This document shows positions 10,471 to 22,580 of a stretch of 64,000 bases of DNA, piece by piece (position 1 is the stretch's first letter; each line of letters begins with the position of its first letter). Both the position numbers and the translations under genes were made by a program. The stretch is from Adiantum capillus-veneris (Eukaryota > Streptophyta > Polypodiopsida > Polypodiales > Pteridaceae): contig CM043957.1 of the NCBI GenBank assembly GCA_014529385.2, positions 69,870,003 through 69,934,002 on the forward strand, given 5' to 3'. The notes below the pieces were generated by a model. The model did no database searches. It was not told the origin of the DNA and saw nothing but the letters and a program-made list of their open reading frames with translations.

Positions 10471-10860
10471 TGATATGCATGGATGGAGAGTGGGAAAGAG
10501 AGGGAAGGAGAAGGGGATGTAGGAGTATAGCTCGCTCATTCTTGGTGGTGAGAGATAAAGAAAGCTTGGAAGAGTTGTGAGAATGCAATGAGAGCTTGAG
10601 AGCTCAGTTGAGAGTGATGTATGCTCTTGTGGAAGCTTAGAAAGGAGAGTGGAAGATTGTGTGTAAGTGAAGGTGCTATCCTAAAAACTATGCGCATAGC
10701 AGCATTGTTTTTAGATTGTTTTTTCTACTTGTAGAAAGCAGATCTGAGAATTTTTTCGAGTAGGCCCATTTGTTTTGACGTGGTCTACAACTTTGCAATA
10801 GAACGTTTTTGTGAATTCCTCACATTTTTGCTGATATTGAGCTCAGGTTGATTGTATACA
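10471..10860. other. Intergenic/LTR remnant, no gene
   Basis: Purine-rich sequence (GAGAGTGGGAAAGAGAGGGAAGG and similar) to about 10.66 kb, probably the LTR belonging to the PBS at 10457-10468, then AT-rich sequence merging into copia-type element C1. I see no ORF or RNA gene. Confidence 0.4.
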
Positions 10861-11704
10861 TAAATTACATATTTTTTGTTTTTGCATAGTGTAAGAGTTT
10901 GATGCACGTTTGGAAGCATGATAGATGCTCCAAGTGGGTGCATAAATTTTGAGATGAAGATGCAATTTTAGCTTGTGCAGAGCTTGTGGTTTGAGGGTTT
11001 TTGCTAGATTTGCACAAAGAGTTATGGAGGCGTTTACACACCATCGAAACGGTCTCTTGAGAGACATGGTTTTTGGAGCACACAGGTGGAGCTTCTTTCA
11101 CAGGTTTTCAAAGGATACTTTGGCAATGATTTTGTGCTTGGATTCATGGTCTTTACGAATGGGTTTGCATATGGTTATGATGCATGGTTGATGCCCATTG
11201 TACATGCATTTTGACGAGCACTTTTGAGTGCTGGTGAGCTCTTTTGAGAGCAATGTTTTTGCATTGATCAAGATTCTAGATTGCAACTCTTTTGACGCTT
11301 GCTTATGCGCGGTCACTTCGTCGATGTATGTTAGTGCAGATTGCGGCTGTATGTGAAAATGTGGAGCCATTTTGTCATTTGTACTCATTGGCATTGAGTA
11401 GTGTTATGGTTTATGGTAGAGATTGTACTTGAGTTTTTGCATAGTTTTCAGGGGAATGCCATATTTTTTCCAAATTCGTGCCATGGTTTATGCATATTTG
11501 CAGTTTAGTCTCTAATGGTTAAGTGGTTGAGCTAGACTCCCATTTTGACAGTGTGATCGAGTGTTCACTCTCACTTTTGACAGGTCTTGTCATCTTGAAC
11601 ACAATTTGGTGTTCTTACATCCACTCTCACAGGAGTGAGGATTATCGTATGATTGTGTCGCTATAGACTTTGCTAGTCACATGTTTCATAGGTTTTTTGC
11701 AGAC

Positions 11705-11709
11705 TTTTG
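11705..11709. repeat. G2 target-site duplication, left copy
   Basis: TTTTG immediately before the G2 LTR; the same five bases follow the 3' LTR at 19635-19639. A 5-bp duplication is standard for Ty3/gypsy integration. It shows G2 inserted into C1 as one event. Confidence 0.85.
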
Positions 11710-12381
<672 letters not shown>

Positions 12382-12385
12382 TTTT

Positions 12386-12403
12386 TGGCGTCGTTGTCAG
12401 AGA
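12386..12403 (+). other. G2 primer-binding site, tRNA-Asp type
   Basis: TGGCGTCGTTGTCAGAGA, four T residues after the LTR. It differs from the plant tRNA-Asp PBS TGGCGCCGTTGCCGGGGA by four transitions. Same placement as in G1 and in the right-hand element at 63338. Confidence 0.82.
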
Positions 12404-13150
12404 ATGCCATACACTAAGCTTGAATGGCACTATGTGCTTCTTTGTGGTGTAATTTCAATTGTAGGAAAGGTAGAGAAGGAAGGTGTGTGCATTGAGAAGA
12501 AGGAGTTTGTTTTGCTGCTGTGTATTATTTTGTTAATAAGGAATTGAAAGGTATTGTGTTTTCTTTAATAATAAGGTTTTGAGAGGTACTGTGTTTTCTC
12601 TGTCATGAGGTGTTAGTATTAAGGTTGTAGATCCATAATGTTAGTTCTGTGTAAAGTACAATAAGTAAGAAGTAGATCTGTTAGAGCTAATGAAGTGTAT
12701 TAGTGTATAACAGTAGGTGTATTAGTTGTAAGTAGGTAGGGTAGAGTGTGTGTGTGCTCGCGCGCACAGCGCGGCCATGGTGACCTTATCCAAAAAAAAA
12801 AAAAAAAAAAAAATTAAAGGTAGGATCGGGATCGAGAATATCTCCCAGACCCAAGCCCAAGCTCATGCTCAGGCTCAAGCCTTAGTCGCGCTTTAAAATT
12901 ACGTATTTTAGCCTCACACGTAGCTAAAAATTGACCTTTTTGAGGACCAACGGAGCTTCGGGTGACCGAACGTTATGCTGTAAAGCACACTGTGACCCTC
13001 TAAGTGATACGCTCATTTCGAGCTCACACACTTTAATAAAAAAAAAAGATCATTAAAAAACATAAAAAAACGAGTGAAAACGGATGCTTAAAAAAGTAAG
13101 GGGTTAATCTTTGAGGTTATTCGCCGACGCTTGTAGGGTGCCAAAGGCAC
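12404..13150 (+). other. G2 5' leader, no gene
   Basis: Non-coding leader between PBS and gag. It includes an A run at about 12791-12812 and a degenerate CCCAAG/CTCAGG repeat at about 12848-12880. It is the counterpart of the G1 leader at 8697-9665, with several large indels. Confidence 0.6.
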
Positions 13151-15500
13151 ATGCATCTGCGCTGTGGTCGTGTGCTAGAGACGGAGAAACTAGAGAAAAT
13201 TTTGACTTACGCGAGTTCTCATTATCCACCTGCCTTAGGTTCCGGGCCCTCGGCGGGGACACAAGGTAGTACAAACCAAGACCCAAACATAGCGGCTAGT
13301 GACTCTTCCTCTGACTACGATGTCATGGAGGGTTTCCCAATGCCTAACCCCGATAGCTCAAGCCAAGACATGCATGCCATGGGTCCACTATCCGGGCTGA
13401 GCGTGCTTAGCCGCTTGAAGGAAACCTTTAGTAGAGCCACTCGCTCCGAACATGGAGTTAATGATGTAAATGAGGGCGGTGTGGAAGTAAATTCACCATT
13501 CATGACCAACGTAGACCCTATGCCCTTACAGAATGTGCACGTGAATACTCCATTCACTGCACCCCCTGACTCTTCAGAGCTATTTTCCTCCGAGGTTATA
13601 TTACCTGATGGTAGAAGCCTTGCCGAAGTGCAAGAGGTTGAGCGGTATATCCTTGCAACGAGGGAAAAGGAAATTGAGAGCTTACGCAAGGTGGCGCAAG
13701 GAAGAGAGTTAAAAGCAAAAGCCCCTATGTCAATATCCTTGCTAGGAGAGCAATTGAGTGCTCCTGACTTAGCAACCACTAAGGGCCAACCCCTATAAAG
13801 CAACATTGCATCTAGCTCAAAGGACACCCCTAACACTTCAATCCTATATGGAGCGTTCTTAAATGAGATATGGGAGTACGAACTACAAACGAGAACTCTA
13901 ACCAACCTATACCAGGTCACAACTATCACGCGAGTTGGTTAGATGTCGTACAATCCACCACGGGTGCTACTAGTGTGGAGGATCAACAACAAAGAGTTTG
14001 TGAGGTCATCCATAGGGTTATTGAGCTAGAGAGACAGAACAAGGGGATCCACATGCCTTCAATAGGTCTCATGAGATTCTTGGATATAGGAAATGCTAAA
14101 CGACCGACCTTATCGCAAATAAAGACTCCCTCAGTAAGTCAGATGGATCCTCCATATGTTGTTTCGCCAGGGGTCTCAGTGCAATCTCAGCCTACAAGTG
14201 ATAGATTTACTTTTCCAAGTCTAGCTCGTCTTTCTCTTGATGACACCACGACTACCATGCCTACCCCAATGATGGGCATGCCAAGAAACACTCCATGGAC
14301 CTCATTTGTTGGTAAAGCATCGCTACATGGTAGCTCAATGCCTGCAACAGTACCTACAAGTGTGTACCACTCATATACACCCATGGGTCCTTGTGCTCAT
14401 GTAGTCCCTCCCATTGTTTCAACTACCTATGCTCCACAACCACAACACCCAAGTTCTTATTTCCATGGGACCATACAGGCTAGCATTAGCATGTCACATC
14501 CGACGTTTGCTATGCCTAGGGCCACACATATGAACTTTGAGCAGCCACATGGCACAACACCATACCAAAGTGGAACCCAAGGGCTTCCTATGTGCCAAGC
14601 CCAATGCCAATACCTAATCCACATGTAGTCTCTGGAGCACCTTCACCCACGGTGCCTGCTCACTTAGGTGACTTGGCAACATTTCCTCAAGCTATCGGTC
14701 GATCTATTGCTGAGAATATGCGTAACACACCTGATAGAGATCCTAGAAGTAAGGCAGTACAAATAGCCAAGTTCACACAAAAAATTAGTGGAGACGGGGA
14801 TGTGAGAAAGCATATCGAAGTGTTTGAACAAATATGCGATTCTCTAGGAGAACACAATGACCTACATAAGAGTAATGCTTTAAGCCTAACCTTAAGTGGA
14901 AAGGCTGGGGATTGGTATAGAACCCTAAGGGTGGAAGAAAAAACGATTGTTCTTGAAAGAATACATATGAGAGGGAGTACTTTGGGGTGTAGCCTCTCAG
15001 CTCCAGAAAGCCCAACGAGAGGAAGGAGAGTCAGTGAGAGACTTTATTAGTCGGCCCCACCTCTTGAACACATGCTCGCTAGGACCCAAAATGTTGTTCA
15101 AACAACACCCTTACCACCTCCAGTGCTAGAAACGCAACCACCACATTCGAGAATCACTTCTGTGAATCAAGTGGGTTGTGAGTCATCTATTGCTTGTTTG
15201 GAAGGCTGTGAGGAATATATAGATCCTAATAGTGCATATGGGATGGATGTGCTTGAAGAAAGTCCACAACACTACATGGAGGACTATTGGGGACAAGTCA
15301 AACCTGTCTATCAAGCTGCAGCTCTTGCTGCACGAGGCCAAAATATCAATTACACTGCTAAGAGACCACCTCTTCAATACTATGAGTGTGGAGTTCCACA
15401 TCGTGTAGCCAAGTGTCCTATTAGGCTACAAAAGAACGCCACACTAATGCAAACCAATCAAGCGAGCACGTCTACAATGCCGATACTCATGTGTAATTGA
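13151..15500 (+). pseudogene. G2 Gag (decayed)
   Basis: Starts at ATG 13151 (MHLRCGRVLETE), shared with G1. 13151-13798 and 13870-14628 are the Pro/Ser/Thr-rich N-terminal region, separated by a TAA and a frame change. 14592-15050 holds the capsid-like segment KISGDGDVRKHIEVFEQI and LSGKAGDWYRTL. A deletion follows: the first knuckle segment found in G1 is missing. 15072-15500 contains the knuckle region, YYECGVPHRVAKC (first Cys changed to Tyr), then a stop at the second knuckle (CN-stop-CGIDHLIAQC). Gag protein similarity to G1 is high throughout (roughly three residues in four by eye over the N-terminus). Confidence 0.85.
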
Positions 15501-15635
15501 TGTGGCATAGATCATTTGATTGCCCAATGTCCAAATAATCCAAATGCACCGAATATCACGCCATTAAACTTGATTGAGGCTACCGAGGAGCCATCACAAA
15601 GTACACCTGTGGTACCAGTAAACGTACTCACATGA

Positions 15636-16393
15636 TTGATGCTCCAAAAACAAAATTATATTCTTGAGGAAAGAGACACGGCATCAATTGCCCAATCTCA
15701 GAAAAAGAAGAAAACAAGAAGGAAGAGATCGGAAAAAGCAGCGAAGTCAGACCCGAGTTCAAAGACCAACACAGGGACTAGTGACGACCCCGTATATATG
15801 AACGACGCTGAAGAGGATTTTGATTCAGGTGAAACCATGGAGACCAAAACAACCACTAACATAGAAACCAACAAGGAAGATCTTCATGAGCCACAATGGC
15901 CAGGATCCAAGAAGACGATAGGAACTTATGGAAACCTCACAGAGGAGATCGAGCAAGTCATCAATTAAGGAGTTTGGTAGAAGATACCCAAAGGGATATA
16001 GAACCAGCACCTAGGAAAATCCAGATTACAGACACCATGTTCCCTACACAACAACAACCTCACCAAGTCCATAGACCCTTAGCCATACCTAGTGTCATCC
16101 AAGAAGAAAGTGACTTAAAGTCATGGGAAAGTGGACGTACACACTTCTTGATGGAAAGAATGTTTACAGAGGGACTACATGATCCTATCAAAGAAATGGA
16201 GATCCCATCTTTCCCACGTCAAGGGACTGAAGCCCAAAAGGTGCCGTTAAACCTTGCCAAATTGATGGATTTCCTGTCTTCAGAAGTTAGAACCACGATC
16301 ATGTCCAAACTTTATAAATACCCTGAGCTAGTCTTAGCTCTTCGAGCCTTCCTCAATGGAGAACTAAAGTTTGGGCTACCACAATTTGCATAG
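15636..16393 (+). pseudogene. G2 Gag-PR linker
   Basis: Two overlapping frames (15636-15968 basic/acidic Lys-Thr-Asp-rich, and 15896-16393) matching the G1 linker at 4874-5635 on the other strand, including SVIQEESDLKSWESGRTHFL and SSEVRTTIMSKLYKYPEL. A frameshift near 15.9 kb joins them. No catalytic motif; likely a spacer of the polyprotein. Confidence 0.65.
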
Positions 16394-16558
16394 ATGGATG
16401 GAGTTGGGGAGATGCCAATAGAGGAGGAACACTTAGATCCACAACCCAACCTAGATGAGAACCTTGTTATAGAAATACATGTTAACAAGTTGGGATAATA
16501 CTTTGAGGGTGATGAATCCAATGCGACCATACCAGTCATCACTACTAAGGGATTAACT

Positions 16559-17053
16559 GTGAAGGGAATCCTTGATGGTGGCGTTGGGGTTAACATTGTG
16601 ACTAAAAATTGCTGGGAAACTATGGGAAGACCTCACCTTGTGACCACAACCATAGTAGTGAAGATGGCCAATGGGTCTATTGTTAAACCTATTGGGATGC
16701 TAGAAGATCTCAAGATTAAGGTCTTTGGACATAAAATAAGAATTACCTTCATTGTTTTGGATTTCTCCAAGCACACTATGGAATCCAAGATGATCTTAGG
16801 ACGTCCTTTCATGAGGGAAGAAAAAATGGTGCATGAATGGTCTAAAAACCATGTCTACTTGCAGTTCCAAGATTCTTTCATTCGAGTGGATCTTGTAACT
16901 GGTCGAGCACATCCTCTAGGAAACACGTTTATAAGTGATCATAGATCTAACACCACAGTTCACTTGGCCCCGTTGCAGTATTTTTACATGTGTAAAGCGG
17001 ACATTGATGTTGGGGAAGATTCTCCTTATATGGGATGTACTACCTGGAAATGA
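16559..17053 (+). pseudogene. G2 protease (PR1), fused to 3' region by deletion
   Basis: Retropepsin-like domain. ILDGGVGVNIVTKNCWETMG gives an active site of D-G-G, not D-S/T-G; KMILGRPFMREEKMVHEW lies about 70 residues later. The domain frame is open for 164 codons, so this is the best-preserved gene of G2. Immediately after VGEDSPYMG the sequence passes from the G1-like position about 4328 to the G1-like position about 331, marking the pol deletion. The DGG variant may be a lineage feature (G1 has NGG at the same site). Confidence 0.8.
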
Positions 17054-17250
17054 TCAAATCTGGGTGCCAAAATGTAGATTGTGTTCTTACTTGTCACATG
17101 ACCCATGTAAACCCAATCCCGTAGCTCCAAAACGAATCAATGATCGCGGAAAGAAAAGATCACAGAATGCTACACACCCGCTCCAAAGCTAGTTTGGGTA
17201 CCGAAGAAAGAACAATTTGTTTTACCTAGCTCCGGAAGGGGGGAGTCCCA
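17041..17250 (+). pseudogene. G2 remnant of the W-V-P-K region
   Basis: Directly downstream of the deletion junction. The frame 16935-17192 reads GNDQIWVPKCRLCSYLS, and just after a stop another frame gives KLVWVPKKEQF. Both match G1 (102-377) closely. It is evidence for where the deletion ended. Confidence 0.65.
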
Positions 17251-17535
17251 TGAATATTCTAGCTCCTCTGTAATGCATCCATAGAGGTAAAAGCTTCTCC
17301 ACAGCCTCCACCTACAATAGTGAACCTCCATAAAGCGACAAAGGAATCCACACCTCCCAGTGTTCAATAATCACCTGATGAACCACTTCAAGTTCGATAT
17401 CGGGAGAGTACCTTGCAACTCAATGAGGCACCTAAGGTAGTAGAAAACTACAGGAAAAAATCCTCACATATTACCAACTGGAACAATTGGTTTCAAAGGG
17501 TGACGAACACATTTCAAACGGTATGATCTACCCAA

Positions 17536-17640
17536 GGAAGGGGGGAGTGTTTGCTGACAGTCATCATTCACTCACTCCCCTCTCAACCTTTCTCCCTGAC
17601 CTCTCAATCACCAATCTTAGGGAATGTATATATAAAGCCT
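17536..17640 (+). promoter_or_regulatory. Internal polypurine tract and LTR-start-like sequence
   Basis: AAGGAAGGGGGGAG at 17533-17546 is followed directly by TGTTTGCTGACAG and, about 80 bp later, by TATATAAA (17628-17635). This arrangement looks like a polypurine tract, LTR terminus and TATA box, but the true 3' LTR of G2 lies 1.5 kb further on. It could be the start of another LTR, a relic of an older recombination, or a second central PPT. Confidence 0.4.
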
Positions 17641-19047
17641 TATACTCACAAAAAACAAAAATAATAAAGAGCAAGAGCAATTAGCAAACGAGCATGCACA
17701 ATAAAAGTCAAAACATTGACCCATACCTACACATTCACATCCGGTACACTGAAACAGAAACCTATGTCATAAAACACCTTTGATCCTCATCACTGAAGTG
17801 ATGGAGGGTAGGTAGGATTAGCACAACAGGAGTGTTTCTGTTTTAGAGTTTAGTGATTAGCAAATTTCTTTCTTCCCACTGATGTGCCTCCTAGAGGTAT
17901 TCTTTTTGTTTCCTCGTGTGTATAGGAACGTGTTGCTGTGGGTAGGATTTGGACCTTCATGGAATCTTTCTCTCATCCACTTTTCAAATCAAACCCGATC
18001 ATCAACACAAACATGTGTTTCTTGTCCATTAGCATGGCCCCTTATCTTTTTTGCATCCATGCTTGTATGCTTTAATTGTAATTGGTAGCATAATATTCAA
18101 TGCATTTGCTTAGTAATAAACATTAAATTCAATGTAATTTTTTGTCAAAAGCACTTGTTTAGGTTTAAAAATCAAGTAGTCTGACTAAGCTAGTTTAACC
18201 AAGTTAGGTGTTAGGGATCTTCTCTTAATACCATGGGGAATGCCTTCCTTATAATCAATGGTTACTTAGATTCTTAATCCGATTTAGGTAGCATTGTGTG
18301 AAATGTACTAGGGCTTTCTAGTGGGCTTAGACCCTATTGACCTTTAGCTTAAGTATTATGAAGGGAGTTTACTAATGTGATGAGCCTGGGGAGGGTAACA
18401 GTGTTATTTGACCCCCCACAGTTACAAAATTAAAATGCTCAAAACGAACAAACAAAAAAAATTCAAAGTGCCACAATGTAAAATCTTAAGCTGGAAGAGA
18501 AATCCTAGCTTGATTTGGTACTCCACTCACATGTATCGCCTATGGTACTAGAGCCCTAGAGGTTCCCAGTGTGGGCGCTTTTCCTTGAAAAGCAAAAAAC
18601 CCAAGGCATACAAAATAAGCACACACATCAAAATTAAAACAATGTGAAAAGACTTTGGGGGGTCAAAGAAAAGGAAATAAGTCAAGCGATGATTTCATGA
18701 GAATTCCTTTTATCGTCATGGTATCAATAGTCAATCTTTAGTGCCTTTCGATCGTTAAATTAGCGACCCCATACTTGTTTAATTTTTTACCTTTACAACT
18801 GTTTATGTGTTTGATTATATTGCAATTTAATGTTTATTGCTGACATATGGTTTAAAATTTTGTTACCAATCAAATTGTCTGCCTACAACTATATATGCTT
18901 TTTAATTGTATATGAGAATGCAATTACTGTGCCAATGTTGTTTGATTTTGCAGTGCCTGAAAAAGGCTAGGGACATTCATCTCGGATGCTCTTCCACCTC
19001 GACAAACGAGCTTAAACTCAATAGCTTCCGAGAAGGGAATCTACATC
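17640..19047 (+). other. G2 3' non-coding region
   Basis: About 1.4 kb with no ORF above background and no domain match that I can see. AT-rich (for example 18040-18200) with scattered T runs. It separates the internal PPT-like site from the real PPT. Its presence in a pol-deleted element could be 3' UTR or remnant LTR sequence. Confidence 0.5.
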
Positions 19048-19060
19048 AGGAAGGGGGGCA
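19048..19060 (+). other. G2 polypurine tract
   Basis: AGGAAGGGGGGCA immediately before the 3' LTR TGTTAACCC at 19061. It would prime plus-strand DNA synthesis. Confidence 0.8.
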
Positions 19061-19347
19061 TGTTAACCCTCACGCACATTCCTATCACCTAAGACGGACG
19101 TCGTATTATTTACCGGGCTGGTCAGTCCAATAGGAAAAGGGTAAGAGTGATCACCGATGACAGGTGCACTCTAACTAGAACATTCAAGGGATTAGTTGGC
19201 TAAGCATGGGCGCCCAAGTGTGAATGGGGAGAGCTCATATAAAAGTCAACTAAACCTAAAATTCACTTATTCTTTCATTTGTGCAATTGAAGAGTGCTCT
19301 TGCTCCATCTCCATCTTCTTCTTCTTCACCTCTTGGGGGGGGGGGGG

Positions 19348-19395
<48 letters not shown>

Positions 19396-19634
19396 AATCG
19401 AGCATTGCAACGACGGCACGATGGCGGCGAAGCGGTTGAGCACGGCATAGCGACGGCTCCTTCTTCTTCGCGGTGAGGAATCCTCCACGACAGCAAGCGT
19501 AGAGTGGTGAGTGACACACCATCGCCATCTTTGAGCTTACTAGTTTAGGGTAGTTGCATGCTTGGAGCCATTTGTGTCTTGCACACAGTGTATCAACAAG
19601 TTCCTTGCATTGACACGTGCGATAGACGTGCACG
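19061..19634 (+). repeat. 3' LTR of G2
   Basis: 574 bp. Starts TGTTAACCCTCACG; ends GTGCACG, where the expected terminal CA has become CG. TATA box at 19238-19244. Microsatellite: 16 G at 19335-19350, then GA repeats to 19394. Followed by the second TTTTG at 19635-19639. Confidence 0.87.
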
Positions 19635-20100
19635 TTTTGCAGGAAGTTTCTCTTGTGGGATGCGTTTTAAGCTAGTTTGCTCTCTACTTGCGAACATGGT
19701 TATGCGCTCTACGCTCGATTGAGCAGTTTGTCCCAGTTTATGCTCACAGAGTTTGCAGATTGTGGAGTTGATTTTATGCATATGTGAGCATCAATTTTGA
19801 TGTGTTTGAACATGCTTTTGATGATTGTGTAGTGGTCGAGTTACTTCTCACTTTGTTGTCAATTTTTGGCATGGTGTATGGTTGAGATTGTACTTGAGGT
19901 TTTGCTCATTTTACAAAGGAGATTATGCTAGATTTTTTCCAGATTTCTTGCCATACTTTGGTTCTTAGCCATTCACTTATGGTTGCATATATGTTTGACA
20001 GTGTAGAGTCCATTATGGTGACTTTTGAGAGACGGCGATCTCATTCTTGCTGATACTTGTGTTGTTGGCATTTTGGTCATGCAGGGCACATTAGACACCA

Positions 20101-20640
20101 TTGTTTCAGACATATGAGATAGCAGCAGAGTGTATGCATAGTGTAGATACGGCTTTGACACACGTTAGAGAGGCAGTTCCAGTGGCAGTCTATGCTAGTG
20201 ACGCTGATGTCATGCTTGTCTCCAGTGTACCTCTTGTAGATTTGTCTATGGTCCACACACTTTCTCCACAGGTAGCCTATGCCAGTGACGGTGATGTCAC
20301 GCTTGCCTACAGTGTAGCTCTTGGAGATTTGTCTATGGTTCCCACACTTTCTCCATAGTGGTTATTAGATAGCGATCCTGCTTTCCATGTCACATCATGT
20401 CGTGAGTGGTTTAGCACATTTTCTAGTGGGAGACTTGGTTGTGTGCACTTGGACGATGGTTCGGCATTTGACATAGAGGGTTCAAGAGATGTTTGTTTGT
20501 CTTTGCCCATTGGTGCATCATATACGCTACGGCATGTGCACTACTTTCCTCAGCTAAGACATAGCTTGATCTTAGTGAGAGAGTTAGCAGACTTTGGTTG
20601 TCGGGTACTACTTAGAGAGCAGTATTTCTAGATACATTGT
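20101..20640 (+). pseudogene. C1 Gag/protease remnant (Ty1/copia type)
   Basis: The stretch 20345-20640 is copia-type protease: WLLDSDPAFHVTSCREWF, then LGCVHLDDGSAFDIEG and HVHYFPQLRHSLILV. The usual active-site triplet D-S-G-A is D-S-D-P here, so it is inactive. Upstream, 20183-20272 and 20273-20360 are two copies of a 90-bp unit in frame (YASDADVMLVSSVPLVDLSM and YASDGDVTLAYSVALGDLSM); C2 has a single copy. A stop at 20358 and others break the frame. Copia protease normally precedes integrase, which is absent. Confidence 0.7.
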
Positions 20641-21493
20641 GGTTCATTAGTGATTGCCAGAGGAGCTCACAGTGTCTTGATATATCCTATGCACGTCTAA
20701 GGTTCGAGATGGTGTAGTCTTGATTTTGTTGATGGCATGCTTTGAGCGAGAGAAGAGACATGTCTCTTTGGCATGTGAGCTCCACCATGCTCACGAGACA
20801 TAGCATTTAGTTGTGCAAGACATGCGAGTAGACTCTGTAGAGACAGAGATAGAGAGACAGTGCACTAGTGAGACACAACAGGTCGTGTTAGACTTTGTGC
20901 AAGTAGAGATAGAGCATGTCTACTCCTTAGAGACATAGATAGAGCTGACAGATATGGAGTTTTTTTATATGCTCATGTTAGAGGTTGATGAGTTGGCACC
21001 AGGGTGCATAGTTTTGCCTATGGGTGAGAGGGATGTTAGCTTCCTCAGTGCGGGTGTTGACACATCCATATGAAATGGGTAGTCTTGATGATGCAGTGAT
21101 TGCAGATAGCACAAGGGAGGCAAGTACAGCCTAGTTTACGTAGATTTCGTCAGCGTTCGGGTGTTTCATGTTCGACTTGTTAGATTCAAGGTCCGATCTA
21201 GCAGCTGTAGTGGGAGCGTTTGCAGTATGGATTGTCAGTCGCACGATGACTGACACTAGCATGGCACTTTGTGGAGTTTTACAGACCACACAGAGTAGTC
21301 TGCGGGATTTACATGCAGGCTCTAGTGTGGGTACACACACTCGCCTACCACTAGAGCCAATATGACTTCATGTAGATCAATAGAGTGAGCCAATGGGCAT
21401 AATTTGAGAGAGTCTCTCACCTAGTTTCTTGTACATACTAGTAGTTTTTCTAGTAGGTCTCACTTATCGGCGCCTCACCTTTAAGTGGGAGAT
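20641..21493 (+). other. C1 3' internal region, no conserved gene
   Basis: About 850 bp from the end of the protease to the 3' LTR. It contains a segment shared with C2 and with the inverted fragment at 21.9-22.1 kb (the M-E/D-F-F-D-M/Y-I/M-L-E-V/A-D-E segment at about 20956-21000). There is no RT, RNase H or integrase motif in any frame. The polypurine-like AAGTGGGAGAT at 21483-21493 abuts the LTR. Confidence 0.6.
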
Positions 21494-21710
21494 TGTTGGG
21501 GTAAAGGCGCTACGCCTTTACCCGAGGCCGGGGACGTCCGGTGTTCGCGATCGCCCATCCACTGTGTATATACACTTTCTTATTCATTCTATACATAAGA
21601 ATGAGGAGCACCTCACTCATACATTGAGTCTACTTCTAGAGGTTGCTCCACCCACAACGGTCTCTTGCTTCTCCCCTTCCCCGCATGCACCGCACACGCA
21701 CCGACTCAGG
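21494..21710 (+). repeat. 3' LTR of C1
   Basis: Starts TGTTGGGGTAAAGG and aligns with the C2 LTR (22581-22803). It contains a perfect 9-bp inverted repeat with a 3-base loop at 21501-21521. The end is uncertain: homology with C2 fades at about 21708, where an inverted fragment begins. Confidence 0.7.
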
Positions 21711-22580
21711 CTAGCATGAGCATGCCAAACAGCTCCATATCGCTCATCTTCATGGTAGGAGGGAAGCATATTTGTCCTAAAAAGGATCAATCCATTGTGT
21801 CTTGCTAGAGCATGGACGCTCTAACTCTATATCTATAGACATGTCATGCACAGCACTTTGGAGCTTATCCACAAAAGTACATGTCTACAAAGTCATTGAG
21901 ACTGCTCGTCTTGCATATGTGACTCATGTCCTGGCATCACCATATCAACCTCTAGCATGAGCATGTCAAAGAACTCCATATCACTCATCTCCGTGGTAGG
22001 AGGCATCTTTGTTCTAAGAGGATCAATCCACAATGTCTCACTAGAGCATGGCGGCTCTAATTCTATATATACAGTCATGTCATGCACAACACTTTGGAGC
22101 TCATCTGCAGAAGTACATGTCTTCAGAGTGACTCAGACTGCACTGTCTGGCACATGTGACTCATTGCTTTGATTTTTGACTCAAAAAGCATCGAAATCTA
22201 TCACCAACAGTGGTGACTGCTCTAGTCGTGGAGTCAAAGAGCTGTCCTACTCTACATGTTTGTCCTCAGACCCTACATACACAATAAGCGAAGTTTCACT
22301 ACTCATCAAGAAAGTATAACTTTGAACATCTAAAAGGAAACAAACTCATAGAGACTATGGCGTCTTTGCCACCAAGAATGTAGAGAAGAGTCGAATGCGC
22401 ACGACGATGGTCTCGTGCTATCACAAGAAAACCTTTCCTTATCAAGTAAGACTCATTAGTTAATTGAACATGACACCCATAATCTCTAAGCTACCTGATG
22501 GAGATCAAACTCCTATCATCATCAAGCACATATTGAACATCATGGAGCACAAGCATACTCCCACTAGAGAAACACAAATG
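21711..22580 (-). mobile_element. Inverted fragment of the C1/C2 copia family
   Basis: Minus-strand copy of the internal region of this family: 21893-22087 reads MSDMEFFDMLMLEVDMVMPGH, matching MTNMDFFDMIMLEADELVLGH of C2. It contains a tandem duplication of about 244 bp (21712-21955 and 21956-about 22165), both starting GCATGAGCATG. No intact ORF. Ends at the C2 5' LTR. Confidence 0.6.

Noticed and set aside
19196-19633. Short ORFs with Arg-Glu or Ser-Leu repeats
   Set aside because: Translations of the (GA)n tract in the G2 3' LTR; the same applies to 62898-63284 in the G4 LTR.
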